64,000 nt of DNA from Stenotrophomonas sp. SY1 (GCF_021202945.1 NZ_JAJOYR010000002.1:360112-424111); one strand, 5' to 3'. Shown: positions 17,839-27,516, counted from the first letter of the stretch. The notes: generated from the sequence alone by a model not told the origin. Translations and numbers: made by a program.

Positions 17839-19114
17839 TCCCCAGCTCCTTATCAAACCTTGCGTTGCGCTTTCGCAAGTAGGCATTACCACGCTTCTTA
17901 AGCGTGTTTTTGATATAGATGAAAGGCGTGTTCGAAGTAGGCGCCCAACCGCCCATCTCGCGAATTATTCCCAGCACGATCTCGGAGGCATCCGCAGTCC
18001 CCTGGTACTGTTCCAGCAGATCGTCTGCAACTTCTTCTGCCCAGGTGTGTCGCAGTACATGCCAGCTCATTCCTCGCGAGAGCTTTCTATTGACGGCCTT
18101 CCAGATGGCGTCCAGGCTCGAACCGGAGATAGGTGTACCTTTCTCAGTCACCAGCAGATATGGAGTTCGCGCTCCACGCCGGCCACCATCACGGAGCAGG
18201 GTATGGCTGTACTGGCGAAGAGCCAGCGCCAACACATTAGAGATGGGGAGCTCACGCTCAACTGTTTTTACTTTCGGACGGTTGCTACTGGTACGCGTAT
18301 CCAATGCATCTTGTGATCGCCGAACCACCGCGATGCACGGTCCCTCCACATTGCGGATGTCATCGGTACGAAGCTTCCCGACTTCACCACGCCGAAGCCC
18401 TGAGTATCGAGCAAGCAGAAACCCAATCCAGTTTCTTAAGCGTGTTTTCGGGTGCCAAGGATTATGATCGGGGAAGCGCAACGGCGTTTCGTAACGCCCG
18501 TCCTCGCGCTTGATCGGGCCAATCAGCTCACATAGGGCAGCGTCCTCGCCTGCAGTGAAAGGCTCGATCCGCTTTCCACGCGACCTAAAGGCACGTAGGT
18601 CCGAGAATGTCAGCCGGAGCTGTTCGTAGTAGAGGGTGAGTTCCGACGGTGGCACAAACCCGGTTCCCCCTCGATCCATCGGCTTTGCGAGCCACCGCAA
18701 AAAGCGTTCGATGTTGGGCACGGATTGTCCGATCGTGGTGAGTGCTCGCGTACCGCGCCCCCCTCCTTGTCCTGTTCTCAAGTACTCGATCAGCCGGTCA
18801 AGGTCATTTGCCGTCAATCGGTGTCCGTCAGCGAAAAGCTCGTCCAGGGAGGCATCCAATCTGTCCTCACAGAACGAGTAGAGAAGGGCCGCTGCACGCA
18901 GGTCATCTGCCAACGTCTTTTCACTGACCGCATTCCGGCGCGAACGCATCACCCATCGCAAGGCCAAGCGTGCAGGTAGCCCGGTTCGATCATCCAGCAG
19001 TATGGGCACAAGCTCGTGCTCTTGCTGGGGTGCTGCCGGCAAGGTCACGTTGACGATTCGGAAACGTGGTGCTGTTGCGCCAGTCAACTGCACAGCCGGT
19101 TCCTTTATGAACAA
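17831..19114 (-). CDS. Tyrosine site-specific recombinase (integrase)
   Basis: 427 residues. The C-terminal catalytic domain shows the first Arg in RYSGLRRGEV (near residue 245), Lys in a region with KVKTVERELPI, HVLRHTWAEE (His-x-x-Arg near 353), a later Trp (GGWAP), and the Tyr nucleophile in TPFIYIKNT (near 403). The N-terminal part is a plausible core-binding domain. The start is a TTG at 19114, the only reasonable one. It is the first of three overlapping genes and sits immediately after the ssb terminator, so it probably drove insertion of the island there. It is longer than simple phage integrases, as in Tn554-type or GMT-type modules. Confidence 0.85.
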   Translation of the reverse strand: MFIKEPAVQLTGATAPRFRIVNVTLPAAPQQEHELVPILLDDRTGLPARLALRWVMRSRRNAVSEKTLADDLRAAALLYSFCEDRLDASLDELFADGHRLTANDLDRLIEYLRTGQGGGRGTRALTTIGQSVPNIERFLRWLAKPMDRGGTGFVPPSELTLYYEQLRLTFSDLRAFRSRGKRIEPFTAGEDAALCELIGPIKREDGRYETPLRFPDHNPWHPKTRLRNWIGFLLARYSGLRRGEVGKLRTDDIRNVEGPCIAVVRRSQDALDTRTSSNRPKVKTVERELPISNVLALALRQYSHTLLRDGGRRGARTPYLLVTEKGTPISGSSLDAIWKAVNRKLSRGMSWHVLRHTWAEEVADDLLEQYQGTADASEIVLGIIREMGGWAPTSNTPFIYIKNTLKKRGNAYLRKRNARFDKELGNE

Positions 19115-19150
19115 GATGGCTTACATAGAAATCTATCAGTAAATCCTGGC

Positions 19151-19183
19151 AAAAAAAAATGACAGGAAACCGGAGTTCCCTGC
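19151..19183 (-). terminator. Intrinsic terminator of ssb
   Basis: On the minus strand, GGCAGGGAAC pairs with GTTTCCTGTC (two mismatches or wobble) around a short loop, followed by ATTTTTTTTTG. It lies ~40 bases after the ssb stop. The recombinase gene starts only ~37 bases beyond it. Confidence 0.8.
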
Positions 19184-19220
19184 CATCTTAGTAAATGTAC
19201 AACCGAGACTACATAGTGTT

Positions 19221-19784
19221 CTAGAACGGAATATCGTCGTCAGCGAAATCGTCCATCGGCGGAGCCGACTGCTGCTGGGCCGGTGCCGGGCGCTGCTGGC
19301 GCTGTTGGCCGCCGCCGTAGCCGCCGCCCTGGTCCTGGTTGCCGTAGCCGCCCTGACCACCCTGGCCGCCGCCCTGCTGACGCGGAGCCGACTGGCGCTG
19401 CGGACGATCACCGCCGAAATTGCCGCCACCGCCACCACCGCCGCCTTCACCACGACCGCCCAGCATCTGCATCTCGTTGGCGACGATATCGGTGGTGTAC
19501 TTCTCCACGCCGTCCTGGCCGGTGTACTTGTCGTAGCGCAGTTCGCCTTCGACATAGACCGAGCTGCCCTTGCGCAGGTATTCACCAGCAATCTCGCCGA
19601 GCTTGCCGAAGAACACCACGCGGTGCCATTCGGTGCGCTCCTGCTGGTTGCCGTCCTTGTCCTTGCGGACGCTGGTGGTGGCAAGGCTGATGCGGGTGAT
19701 CGCCATGCCGGCCTGGGTGTACTTGGTGTCCGGGTCGTTGCCGAGGTTGCCGACCAGGATGACTTTATTGATGCCGCGGGCCAT
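19221..19784 (-). CDS. ssb: Single-stranded DNA-binding protein
   Basis: 187 residues. The N-terminal OB-fold starts [21 protein letters not shown], includes [23 protein letters not shown] and ends before residue 115. A long Gly/Gln-rich linker follows, and the acidic tip [11 protein letters not shown] is the conserved partner-binding tail. It coats single-stranded DNA in replication and repair. Its stop codon lies in the palindrome GTTCTAGAAC (19218-19227), a possible target for the neighbouring recombinase. This gene marks the return to core chromosome. Confidence 0.97.
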   Translation of the reverse strand: MARGINKVILVGNLGNDPDTKYTQAGMAITRISLATTSVRKDKDGNQQERTEWHRVVFFGKLGEIAGEYLRKGSSVYVEGELRYDKYTGQDGVEKYTTDIVANEMQMLGGRGEGGGGGGGGNFGGDRPQRQSAPRQQGGGQGGQGGYGNQDQGGGYGGGQQRQQRPAPAQQQSAPPMDDFADDDIPF

Positions 19785-20012
19785 AGGGTTCCTACTCTTC
19801 CGTTGGGGTCCACCCGCCGGATGCGGGCAATAGCCAAGAGATTATATCGCCCCCGTCAACAGATATCGGGCAATCGTTGCGAGCCTTGTGCGACAAGGGC
19901 TTGGCCGCGTCTGGGGCCAAGCCGGACGGATCGAGGCCGGCCGGCCCGGGCCGGCGCCGCCCCGGCCGGGACCGCCCATGGCATCATGCCGCAGCTATCC
20001 GCCAGCCCGTTC

Positions 20013-21053
20013 ATGATGACCATCAAAGGCAAAGCCACGTCCCTGGATATCGCGCACATGGCCGGCGTTTCGCAGCCGACGGTGTCGCGTGCCCTGCGCG
20101 GCAGCCCGATGGTCAACGCCGAGACCCGCAAGCGCATCCTGGAGATCGCCCGGCAGCTGAACTACAAGGTGGACAAGAACGCCTCCAGCCTGCGCTGCCA
20201 GCAATCAGGCACCCTGGCCCTGCTGTTCTTCGAGGACCCGACCCCGGACGACTCGCTGATCAACCCGTTCTTCCACTCGATGCTGGGCTCGATCACCCGC
20301 GCCTGCGCGCTGCATGGGCACGACCTGCTGGTGTCCTTCCAGCAGCTGTCCAGCGACTGGCACGCCGATTTCGAGGACAGCAACAAGGCCGACGGCATCA
20401 TCCTGCTGGGCTATGGCGACTACCACGAGTCGGTGGAGCGGCTGCAGCGGCTGGTTGAACAGGGCACGCATTTCGTCCGTTGGGGCGCGGCATTGCCGGG
20501 CCAGCCGGGCGTCTCGGTGGGCAGCGACAACTTCCAGGGCGGGTTTGACATCACCGCGCACCTGCTCGACCAGGGCTGCCGGCGCATTGCCTTCCTCGGC
20601 CATGCCTCCAGCCATTACCCGGAGTTCGAGGAGCGCTATCGCGGCCACGTCGCGGCGCTGCATGCGCGTGGCCTGACCACGGACGTCTCGTTGCAGCACG
20701 ACGCCATCACCACCGAGGAGTCTGGCCATGCCGCCTGTCTGGCGCTGCTGGAACGCGGCGAGCGATTCGATGCGGTATGCGCGGCCAGTGACCTGATCGC
20801 CATCGGTGCGCTGCGGGCACTGCGCGAACGTGGGCTGCGGGTGCCGGAGGATGTGGCGGTGACCGGCTTTGACGACATTCCCTTGGCCGCATCGGTATCG
20901 CCGTCGCTGACCACGGTGCAGCAGGACACCAAGCAGGCAGGTCAATTGCTGGTGGACAAGCTGGTTGGCCTGATCGCACGCGAGCAGGTGGAAGGCATCA
21001 ACATCCCGGTGAAGCTGGTGGTGCGGGAGTCTTCGCGGCGCAATGCTCCGTAG
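20013..21053 (+). CDS. LacI-family transcriptional regulator (probable maltodextrin repressor)
   Basis: About 346 residues. The N-terminal HTH is [26 protein letters not shown], followed by the hinge helix and a periplasmic-binding-protein-like effector domain ([12 protein letters not shown] through [12 protein letters not shown] and [10 protein letters not shown]). In-frame ATGs at 19986, 20013 and 20016 are alternatives; none has a good ribosome site and 20013 or 20016 fits family length best. It is next to amylase, MFS and glucosidase genes, and a shared palindrome is found before three of them, so it likely represses those in the absence of maltose-type sugars. Its own stop codon is inside a GTAG-type palindromic repeat. 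Confidence 0.9.
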   Translation: MMTIKGKATSLDIAHMAGVSQPTVSRALRGSPMVNAETRKRILEIARQLNYKVDKNASSLRCQQSGTLALLFFEDPTPDDSLINPFFHSMLGSITRACALHGHDLLVSFQQLSSDWHADFEDSNKADGIILLGYGDYHESVERLQRLVEQGTHFVRWGAALPGQPGVSVGSDNFQGGFDITAHLLDQGCRRIAFLGHASSHYPEFEERYRGHVAALHARGLTTDVSLQHDAITTEESGHAACLALLERGERFDAVCAASDLIAIGALRALRERGLRVPEDVAVTGFDDIPLAASVSPSLTTVQQDTKQAGQLLVDKLVGLIAREQVEGINIPVKLVVRESSRRNAP

Positions 21054-21164
21054 GAGCGGCTTGAGCCGCGAAGCCGGGATTGTGTGAGCTGCCCGGATAT
21101 CTGCAATTGCTACGGGTCGCTACAACCTATGGAACGCCGGCCTCGCGGCTCAAGCCGCTCCTAC
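21050..21164. repeat. Inverted pair of GTAG-type REP elements
   Basis: GTAGGAGCGGCTTGAGCCGC at 21050-21069 is mirrored by GCGGCTCAAGCCGCTCCTAC at 21145-21164. Each is itself a palindrome with a GTAG end, like the SMAG/REP elements of Stenotrophomonas. The left one contains the lacI stop codon TAG. Confidence 0.85.
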
Positions 21165-21185
21165 GCCGGAATTCGGTAGTTCCGG

Positions 21186-21566
21186 TCAGCTGAAGTCCTT
21201 GAGGATTTCCTGCACGCCTGAAGGCGATATCTCAAAGCCCAGCGAGGTGCCGGGGTTGACCACCACGCCATAACCACCGGGCACGCGGCGCAGTACTTCG
21301 AACATCAGCATGCGGATGTTGTGCGGCGCCTGCTCGGAATTGAAACCCACCCGCGCCATGTCGGTGAACACGGCCACGTGCAGCACGCCCTGCTTGTCGA
21401 ACAACAGCGGGTCGAAGCCACTGCCATCGGGGGTAACCAGGCTGCCGGTCAACAGCACCACCTCGGACGCCACAAAGGCCTGCATGAAAGCCTTGATCGG
21501 CAACTTGCCGTCCATCGCGGTCTGCAACAGCGTTTCGATGGGGGTTTGCGGGGCGAGGTCGTTCAT
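21186..21566 (-). CDS. SseB-family protein
   Basis: 126 residues from the ATG at 21566 (the upstream open frame runs through repeat sequence and is not coding). The pattern ETLLQTAMDGKLPIKAF, FDPLLFDKQGVLHVAVFTD and the C-terminal VNPGTSLGFEISPSGVQEIL matches the SseB N-terminal domain family. The function of the chromosomal members is not well defined. Located between the sugar regulator and the amylase but probably not functionally part of that locus. Confidence 0.75.
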   Translation of the reverse strand: MNDLAPQTPIETLLQTAMDGKLPIKAFMQAFVASEVVLLTGSLVTPDGSGFDPLLFDKQGVLHVAVFTDMARVGFNSEQAPHNIRMLMFEVLRRVPGGYGVVVNPGTSLGFEISPSGVQEILKDFS

Positions 21567-21654
21567 GGGCGCGGGGGGACTGCTGTGGGGTGCTGATTGT
21601 AGCGGTTCGGTTTTTGGGCGAGTTGTGCAGCGAAGAAGCGAAAACAACAGCCAA

Positions 21655-21852
21655 CCCCTCCCCCGCCCTCCCCTCCGCCTTCGGCGCAAGGGAGGGGGTA
21701 GAAGCGTGTTTCTCTTGACCTGAAAGATCATGCGGCCGCCCCCCTCCCTTTGCCGAAGGCAAGGGGAGGGTTGGGGAGGGGTTCGCTTTTTTGCGCTAAG
21801 CAGGAAAGCACCCTCTCCCCAACCCCTCTCCCGTAAAGGGAGAGGGGCTTTC
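21655..21852. repeat. Cluster of CCCCTCTCC-type palindromic repeats
   Basis: Three or four copies of the Xanthomonadaceae repeat related to CCCTCTCCCCAACCCCTCTC with inverted arms (for example CCTCCGCCTTCGGCGCAAGGGAGG-like and CCCTCTCCCGTAAAGGGAGAGG-like parts) fill the gap between the SseB and amylase genes. Confidence 0.7.
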
Positions 21853-21857
21853 ATATC

Positions 21858-23570
21858 TCAGTGGGCCAACCGCCGCGTGCGCGCCTGCTGGTCAGCCACA
21901 GCGGTGTCCAACTGCTTCCGTAGTTCAGCCTGCTTCACTTCACCATCCAGTACGAACACCTTGACGCCATGCGCCGGCACCTCGGTCTTGAGCGTGCGTT
22001 TTACCGTCACCGTGCCGCCGTCCAGCGCGTCGCGCCATTGGCCCGATTGAAGGTAACGACTCACCTCAAACGTCTGCGCGGCATCGCCTTTGTTGAGCAG
22101 CACCAACACGGTCTGCGCGGTGTCGCCCTGCTGCAGCACGCGATAGAACACCGCTTCATTGCCCTGCAACCGTTCGTTGACCTGCAAACCACGCTGCAAG
22201 GCCGGTGTGCCCTGGCGCAGTTTCGCTACCCGTTGCAACGGCGCGAAGATCGGGCTCTGCGGTGCGGCGGCGATGCGTTCCTGGCCGAAATAGGCGCGGT
22301 TTCCAGCATGTTCGGCGCGGCTGCGCATGAAGCCGGTTTCCGAGCCGTAGTACAACACCGGGATGCCGCGCGCGGTAAACAACCAGTTGTGCGCGTCGAT
22401 GAAACCCGCGTCGGTCGCGTCCAGACGCGCCATGTCGTGGTTGTCGTAGAAGCTCATCAACGCGTACGGATTGGCGTACGGGCCACCGGTCAGATAAAGC
22501 GGTTCGGCCAGGGCTTCAAAGCCCTTCTGCTCCTTGCCGAACACCGAGGACAGCGCACCGCGCAGCGGGAAATCCAGCACGCTGACGTTGGCATTGGCCG
22601 GCCAGGTGTGCTCGGCGATCTTGCTGGCGTCGTAATCGAAGGCTTCGCCAAACATGAACATGTCCGGATGCTGCGCACGGATCCGCTGCACGAATTCATG
22701 CCACCACGGATGCGGCAGCCAGCCGATGGTGTCGATGCGCAGCGCGTCCACGCCCTGCCCGGCCCATTGCAGGTAGGCGCCGACCAAGTAATCCATCACC
22801 GCTGGATTGTGTTCGTTGAAATCCGACAACTCGGCCAGGTTGCCGTCGAAGATCGAACCGGTGCTGCCATCGACCGGGCCGATGTTGTTGTAGAAGGCGT
22901 GCAGCGGGTTGTGCTTCGGATCGAGCTTGTCCGGCGCCAGGTTCTGGTGGTCGGCGATGAGCGTGCCGTCCTTGTCGAAGATCTGCCCGAACTGCGGCTG
23001 CTTGACCGGCATGGTCCACGCTGGCGAACCGTGGTTACCGACGATATCCAGCACCACTTTCAGCCCGGCATCGTGCAGGCCCCGGGTCAGCCCGCCGAAA
23101 TCCAGATCAGCGCTGGGCAGGTGCTCGTCCACTTTGTAGAAATTGATGCCCCAGTAGCCGTGGTAACCGGTCTTGCCACGATCGGTCAGCGTGCTGGTGC
23201 AGTTGATCGGCCTGCTGCCGGTGAAGGCTTGATCCGGGTTGTCGATGATCGGCGTGATCCATACCGCACCGAAACCGAGGTCGCGGATGTAGCCGGCGTT
23301 GTCCAGCACGCCCTTGAAGTCACCGCCGAGGTAGCCGATGTTGCCGTCGATCTTGTCCGGGCACGGCACCGGGATGTCGAAGGTGCGGTGCTTGCCGCCC
23401 TGGTCACGGTGATCGTTGCCGGTGTCGCCGTTGACGAAGCGGTCGGTGACCACGAAGTACACCGCATCACTGGCGAAGGGCTCGGTGGTGCCCACGTAAT
23501 CCGGCCGTGCGGCCACTGCGGAACCGGCAACCAGCGCCAACGAAACCGCCACACACAAACGCACACGCAT
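21858..23570 (-). CDS. Secreted GH13 alpha-amylase / cyclomaltodextrinase-like glycosidase
   Basis: 570 residues from the ATG at 23570, which shares one base with the stop of the upstream MFS gene (TGATG). A Sec signal peptide (RVRLCVAVSLALVAGSAVA) opens it. GH13 motifs follow: LDIVGNHGSP, the nucleophile Asp in GVDALRIDTIG, the acid/base Glu in MFMFGEAFDYD, and the third carboxylate in YDNHDMAR. It would cut alpha-1,4-glucans or cyclodextrins in the periplasm or outside, feeding the TonB receptor and importer coded nearby. CGTase-like features such as the NHDxxR context are present, so a transferase activity cannot be excluded. Confidence 0.88.
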   Translation of the reverse strand: MRVRLCVAVSLALVAGSAVAARPDYVGTTEPFASDAVYFVVTDRFVNGDTGNDHRDQGGKHRTFDIPVPCPDKIDGNIGYLGGDFKGVLDNAGYIRDLGFGAVWITPIIDNPDQAFTGSRPINCTSTLTDRGKTGYHGYWGINFYKVDEHLPSADLDFGGLTRGLHDAGLKVVLDIVGNHGSPAWTMPVKQPQFGQIFDKDGTLIADHQNLAPDKLDPKHNPLHAFYNNIGPVDGSTGSIFDGNLAELSDFNEHNPAVMDYLVGAYLQWAGQGVDALRIDTIGWLPHPWWHEFVQRIRAQHPDMFMFGEAFDYDASKIAEHTWPANANVSVLDFPLRGALSSVFGKEQKGFEALAEPLYLTGGPYANPYALMSFYDNHDMARLDATDAGFIDAHNWLFTARGIPVLYYGSETGFMRSRAEHAGNRAYFGQERIAAAPQSPIFAPLQRVAKLRQGTPALQRGLQVNERLQGNEAVFYRVLQQGDTAQTVLVLLNKGDAAQTFEVSRYLQSGQWRDALDGGTVTVKRTLKTEVPAHGVKVFVLDGEVKQAELRKQLDTAVADQQARTRRLAH

Positions 23571-25051
23571 CACACCACCTCCGGTTGCGACGGAACCCGC
23601 AGCACGCACAGGCCGGCCACGAACAGGCTGCAGCCACCCAGCACCAGCACGTGCATCGGCACGCCACCCAGCCAGGTGCGCAGGGCAAGGCCCAAGGCAC
23701 TGGCCGCGACCAGCTGCGGGATCACGATGAAGAAATTGAAGATGCCCATGTACACGCCCATCTTGGTGGACGGCACGCTGTCGGACAGCAGCGCATAAGG
23801 CAGCGACAGGATCGATGCCCAGGCAAAACCCACGCCGACCATCGACAGCAGCAGCCATTTCGGGTCGCTGATGAACATCAGCGAGATCAGGCCCAGCCCG
23901 CCCAGCCACAGGTTGACCAGGTGGCTCCAGCGCAGGCCCATTGCCCGCACCATCAGCGGGATCACCAGCGCGGCAAGCGCGGCAAAGCCGTTGTAGGCAC
24001 CGAACAGAACGCCCACCCAGTTCGCGCCTTCGTTGTAGGCCGCCGACTGCGGGTCGGTGGACCCAAAGTGCGTGCCGGCCACGGCGGCGGTGGTGTAGAT
24101 CCACATCGCGAACAGGGCAAACCACGAGAAGAACTGCACCCACGCAAGGCGGCGCATGGTGGTTGGCATGGTGCGCAGGTCACCGACGATGGTTGCCAGC
24201 ATGTGCGTACCGGGCAACAACCGCGCCACGCCCAGCAGCAGACCATAGGCCGCACACAGGCCGGCAAGCACGTACAGCATGCGGTCGCCCTGCTGCCAGG
24301 CGATCAGCGCGGCGACCACCGCACCCAGGCCCAGCCAGCCGAGGATGCGGCTCCATTGCGGCGGTCCGATCACCGGCGCTGCGGCATGTACCGCCGAAGG
24401 CTCGGCGTCATCGAAGCTGGCCAGCTCGGCCGGGGAGTATTCGCGGGTGCTGACCACGGTCCAGGTAATCGCCGCCAGCAGCACTACCGCGCCAAAGTAG
24501 AAGGCGTAACGCACCGTGTCCGGCACCTGCCCCGGCGCGGCGGTGTTGGCGACGCCGAAGTGGGCCAGCAGGTACGGCAGGAAGCTGGCGACAATGGCGC
24601 CCACGCCAATGAAGAAACTCTGCATCGCGTAACCGCTGGGCCGCTGCCGGGGCGAAAGCTGGTCACCGACGAAGGCACGGAACGGCTCCATCGACACGTT
24701 GATCGAGGCATCCAGCACCCACAGCGTGCCGGCAGCGATCCACAGCGTCGGCGAATTGGGCATCACCAGCAGTGCCAGCGTTGTCAGCACCGCACCGATC
24801 ATGAAGAACGGGCGGCGACGACCCCAGCGGGTCCAGGTGCGGTCGGACAGGTAACCGACCACCGGCTGCACCAGCAGGCCGGTCAGCGGTGCGGCGATCC
24901 ACAGACCGGGCACGGCCTCCATCGAGGCGCCCAGCGTCTCGAAGATGCGGCTTGCATTGGCGTTCTGCAGCGCAAAGCCGAACTGGATGCCCAGAAAGCC
25001 AAAGCACATGTTCCAGATCTGCCAGAACGACAGTTGCGGTTTGCTTTTCAT
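23570..25051 (-). CDS. MFS maltose/maltodextrin transporter
   Basis: 493 residues from the ATG at 25051 with GGAGG-type sequence upstream. Twelve hydrophobic segments; the motif GYLSDRTWTRWGRRRPFF between helices 2 and 3 is the MFS/GPH A-motif with the WGRRRPF form typical of SLC45-like sugar importers. It heads an operon with the secreted amylase and is divergent from the GH97 gene, with a LacI-type operator between them. Predicted to import maltose or maltodextrins over the inner membrane. Confidence 0.88.
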   Translation of the reverse strand: MKSKPQLSFWQIWNMCFGFLGIQFGFALQNANASRIFETLGASMEAVPGLWIAAPLTGLLVQPVVGYLSDRTWTRWGRRRPFFMIGAVLTTLALLVMPNSPTLWIAAGTLWVLDASINVSMEPFRAFVGDQLSPRQRPSGYAMQSFFIGVGAIVASFLPYLLAHFGVANTAAPGQVPDTVRYAFYFGAVVLLAAITWTVVSTREYSPAELASFDDAEPSAVHAAAPVIGPPQWSRILGWLGLGAVVAALIAWQQGDRMLYVLAGLCAAYGLLLGVARLLPGTHMLATIVGDLRTMPTTMRRLAWVQFFSWFALFAMWIYTTAAVAGTHFGSTDPQSAAYNEGANWVGVLFGAYNGFAALAALVIPLMVRAMGLRWSHLVNLWLGGLGLISLMFISDPKWLLLSMVGVGFAWASILSLPYALLSDSVPSTKMGVYMGIFNFFIVIPQLVAASALGLALRTWLGGVPMHVLVLGGCSLFVAGLCVLRVPSQPEVV

Positions 25052-25146
25052 CAAGCGCTTCCCCCCTCCGGGAATCACGGATGCAATGTAAGGGCGCGGT
25101 TGCGCCGGGCCATGGTAGAGGCGCGCTGCCGCATCCGCATCGCCGG

Positions 25147-25160
25147 TGCATACGTATTCA
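25147..25160. promoter_or_regulatory. LacI-type operator between the MFS and GH97 genes
   Basis: TGCATACGTATTCA with the palindromic core ATACGTAT lies in the divergent promoter region. The identical 14-mer occurs at 33037-33050 and in reverse at 27688-27701, always upstream of maltodextrin genes. Confidence 0.75.
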
Positions 25161-25244
25161 GTGCTGCAACCGGCAATGACGCTCTGCACCAACGCAGATA
25201 GTGATGGCTGCATTCCGTACCTGTTCCCGGAGTTGATACCCGAC

Positions 25245-27311
25245 ATGGCCCAGCCACACCCCACTTCCCGCCGGTTCCGCACGCAACTCGCCCTGGCCCT
25301 GCTGCTGGCCGGGCTGCCCGCCGCCCATGCCGCCGATCTTGCGCGCATCAGTTCGCCCGGCAACGTGTTGACCGTCACCGTTGAATCCGGGCACGAAGGC
25401 CGCCTGTCCTACCGGGTGGAACGCAAGGGCGAAGCGGTGATCGCGCCGTCCCGGCTGGGCCTCCTGCTGGACAGCGGCAGGCTGGAACGCAACCTCACCC
25501 TGACCGGCCAGTCGCGCCGCAGCTTCGATGAAACCTGGGAGCAGCCCTGGGGCGAACGTCGCCTCACCCGCAACCACTACAACGAACTGCGCGCCAGCTT
25601 CGCCGAGAAAGCCCAAGCCCCGGGCAAGGACCGCCGCCGCTTCGATGTCGTGTTCCGTGTCTACGACGACGGCGTCGGCTTCCGCTATGACTTCCCGCAG
25701 CAGACGGCCATGCAGCAGGCACGGATCAACGCCGAGCTGACCGAATTCACCCCGGCCCGCCCGGCCACAGTCTGGTGGATTCCCGCCTTCGAGTGGAACC
25801 GCGAGGAATACCTGTACCACCGCACCCCGCTCAACCAGATCGGCACCGCGCAGACGCCGCTGACGTTGCGCAGTGACAACGGCCTGCACCTGTCCATCCA
25901 CGAGGCCGCGCTGGTGGACTACGCCGGCATGAACCTGGCCCGTGGCGACGGCGATGTGCTGCGCGCTGCGCTCACCCCGTCCGGCAACGGCGCCCCGGTG
26001 GTGCGCACGCTGCCGTTCACTACGCCATGGCGCACCATCCAGGTCGGGGAAAAGGCCGGTGACCTGGTCGAATCCAGCCTGATCCTCAACCTCAACGAAC
26101 CCAATGCCATCGGCGATGTGAGCTGGTTCAAGCCGGCCAAGTACGTCGGTGTCTGGTGGTCGCTGCATCTGGAAACCGAGACCTGGGCAACCGGCCCGAA
26201 GCACGGTGCCACCACCGCCAACACCCGTCGTTACATCGATTTCGCTGCCGCCAACGGCTTCCGTGGCGTGCTGGTCGAAGGCTGGAATCCCGGCTGGGAC
26301 GGAGACTGGTTCGCCAACGGCTGGGGCTTCGACTTCACCCGCGCCACCGCTGATTTCGACCTGCCGGCGCTGGCCCGCTACGGCGCCGGCAAGGGCGTGC
26401 ACCTGATCGGCCATCACGAAACCGCCTGCGCGGTCAGCCACTACGAGCGCCAGTTGCCGACCGCGCTGGATCTGTACGCGCGCAACGGGGTGGATGTGAT
26501 CAAGACGGGCTACGTCTGCGATGCCGGTGACATCCAACGCCAGGACACGGTAAACGGCCCGGTGACGCGCGAGTGGCACGAAGGCCAGTGGATGAGCAAT
26601 CACAACCTGCGCGTGCTGCAACAGGCGGCGGCGAAACACATCGCAATCAATTCGCACGAACCGATCAAGGACACTGGATTGCGCCGCACCTGGCCGAACT
26701 GGGTCTCGCGTGAAGGGGCCCGCGGCATGGAGTTCAACGCCTGGGGCAACCCGCCGAACCCGCCAGGCCACGAAGCCACGCTGGTGTTCACCCGCATGCT
26801 CGGCGGGCCGATGGACTACACACCCGGCATCGTCAGCCTGAAGGGCCGCAACGGCCTGCCGCTGCGCAGCACCCTGGCCAAGCAGCTGGCGCTGTACGTG
26901 GTGTTGTACAGCCCGATCCAGATGGTGGCCGACCTGCCCGAGCACTACGCCCAGCACCCGGACGCGTTCCAGTTCATCAAGGACGTGGCGGTGGATTGGG
27001 AGGAAAGCCACGTGCTCAACGGCGAAGTCGGCCAGTACGTCACCCTCGCCCGCAAGGCGCGCGGTGGTGATGAATGGTTTGTAGGCAGCGTCGGTGACGA
27101 GCAGCCGCACACGGTCAAGGCGCCGCTGTCCTTCCTTGATCCCAAGCGCCGCTACCGCGCCGAGATCTATCGCGATGGGGATGGCGCCAACTGGGAGACC
27201 CAGCCCTTCGCCTTCGTCCGCGAAACCCGCGAAGTACGTAGCAGCGACGTATTGACGCTGCCATTGGGTGCCGGCGGTGGCGCGGCGGTGCGGCTGGTGC
27301 CGCTGGATTGA
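25245..27311 (+). CDS. GH97 alpha-glucosidase (SusB-like)
   Basis: 688 residues from the ATG at 25245, selected because a signal peptide follows (RFRTQLALALLLAGLPAAHA); the frame extends upstream to 25146 without support. GH97 hallmarks: an N-terminal beta-super-sandwich region, then a catalytic barrel with KYVGVWWSLH, GVLVEGWNPGWDGDW, HLIGHHETACAV and INSHEPIKDTGLRRTWPN, the last carrying conserved catalytic glutamate context of inverting members. Bacteroides SusB hydrolyses maltooligosaccharides to glucose in the periplasm; the same role is likely here. Divergent from the MFS-amylase operon, controlled by the shared operator. Confidence 0.92.
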   Translation: MAQPHPTSRRFRTQLALALLLAGLPAAHAADLARISSPGNVLTVTVESGHEGRLSYRVERKGEAVIAPSRLGLLLDSGRLERNLTLTGQSRRSFDETWEQPWGERRLTRNHYNELRASFAEKAQAPGKDRRRFDVVFRVYDDGVGFRYDFPQQTAMQQARINAELTEFTPARPATVWWIPAFEWNREEYLYHRTPLNQIGTAQTPLTLRSDNGLHLSIHEAALVDYAGMNLARGDGDVLRAALTPSGNGAPVVRTLPFTTPWRTIQVGEKAGDLVESSLILNLNEPNAIGDVSWFKPAKYVGVWWSLHLETETWATGPKHGATTANTRRYIDFAAANGFRGVLVEGWNPGWDGDWFANGWGFDFTRATADFDLPALARYGAGKGVHLIGHHETACAVSHYERQLPTALDLYARNGVDVIKTGYVCDAGDIQRQDTVNGPVTREWHEGQWMSNHNLRVLQQAAAKHIAINSHEPIKDTGLRRTWPNWVSREGARGMEFNAWGNPPNPPGHEATLVFTRMLGGPMDYTPGIVSLKGRNGLPLRSTLAKQLALYVVLYSPIQMVADLPEHYAQHPDAFQFIKDVAVDWEESHVLNGEVGQYVTLARKARGGDEWFVGSVGDEQPHTVKAPLSFLDPKRRYRAEIYRDGDGANWETQPFAFVRETREVRSSDVLTLPLGAGGGAAVRLVPLD

Positions 27312-27337
27312 GGCAAGGCCCGCTTCGGGCGACGCGG

Positions 27338-27361
27338 AGGCCGGGGAGCGAATCCCGGCCT
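27338..27361 (+). terminator. GC-rich hairpin after the GH97 gene
   Basis: AGGCCGGG and CCCGGCCT pair around an 8-base loop, 27 bases after the stop codon. The T run is short, so it is only terminator-like. Confidence 0.45.
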
Positions 27362-27403
27362 TCGTCGTCGTTCAGCCCGTCATTGCAGGACCAGCGCAAG
27401 CCT

Positions 27404-27516
27404 GTAGGAGCGGCATAAGCCGCGAAGCTGACGAGAGTTCAACCGCCGGAAAACCTGCAATTGCGGAAAGGCCGGCAACGGCGGGAGCAGTGGCTTCGCG
27501 GCTTATGCCGCTCCTA
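27404..27516. repeat. Inverted pair of GTAG-type REP elements
   Basis: GTAGGAGCGGCATAAGCCGC (from 27404) is mirrored by GCGGCTTATGCCGCTCCTAC (to 27516). Together with nearby unassigned sequence it accounts for much of the 525-base space before the TonB receptor. Confidence 0.85.

Noticed and set aside
16742..19114. Calling the trio a gamma-mobile-trio system
   Set aside because: Only the general layout fits. From memory the second protein of that system is much larger, so I list it as a recombinase module of unknown type.
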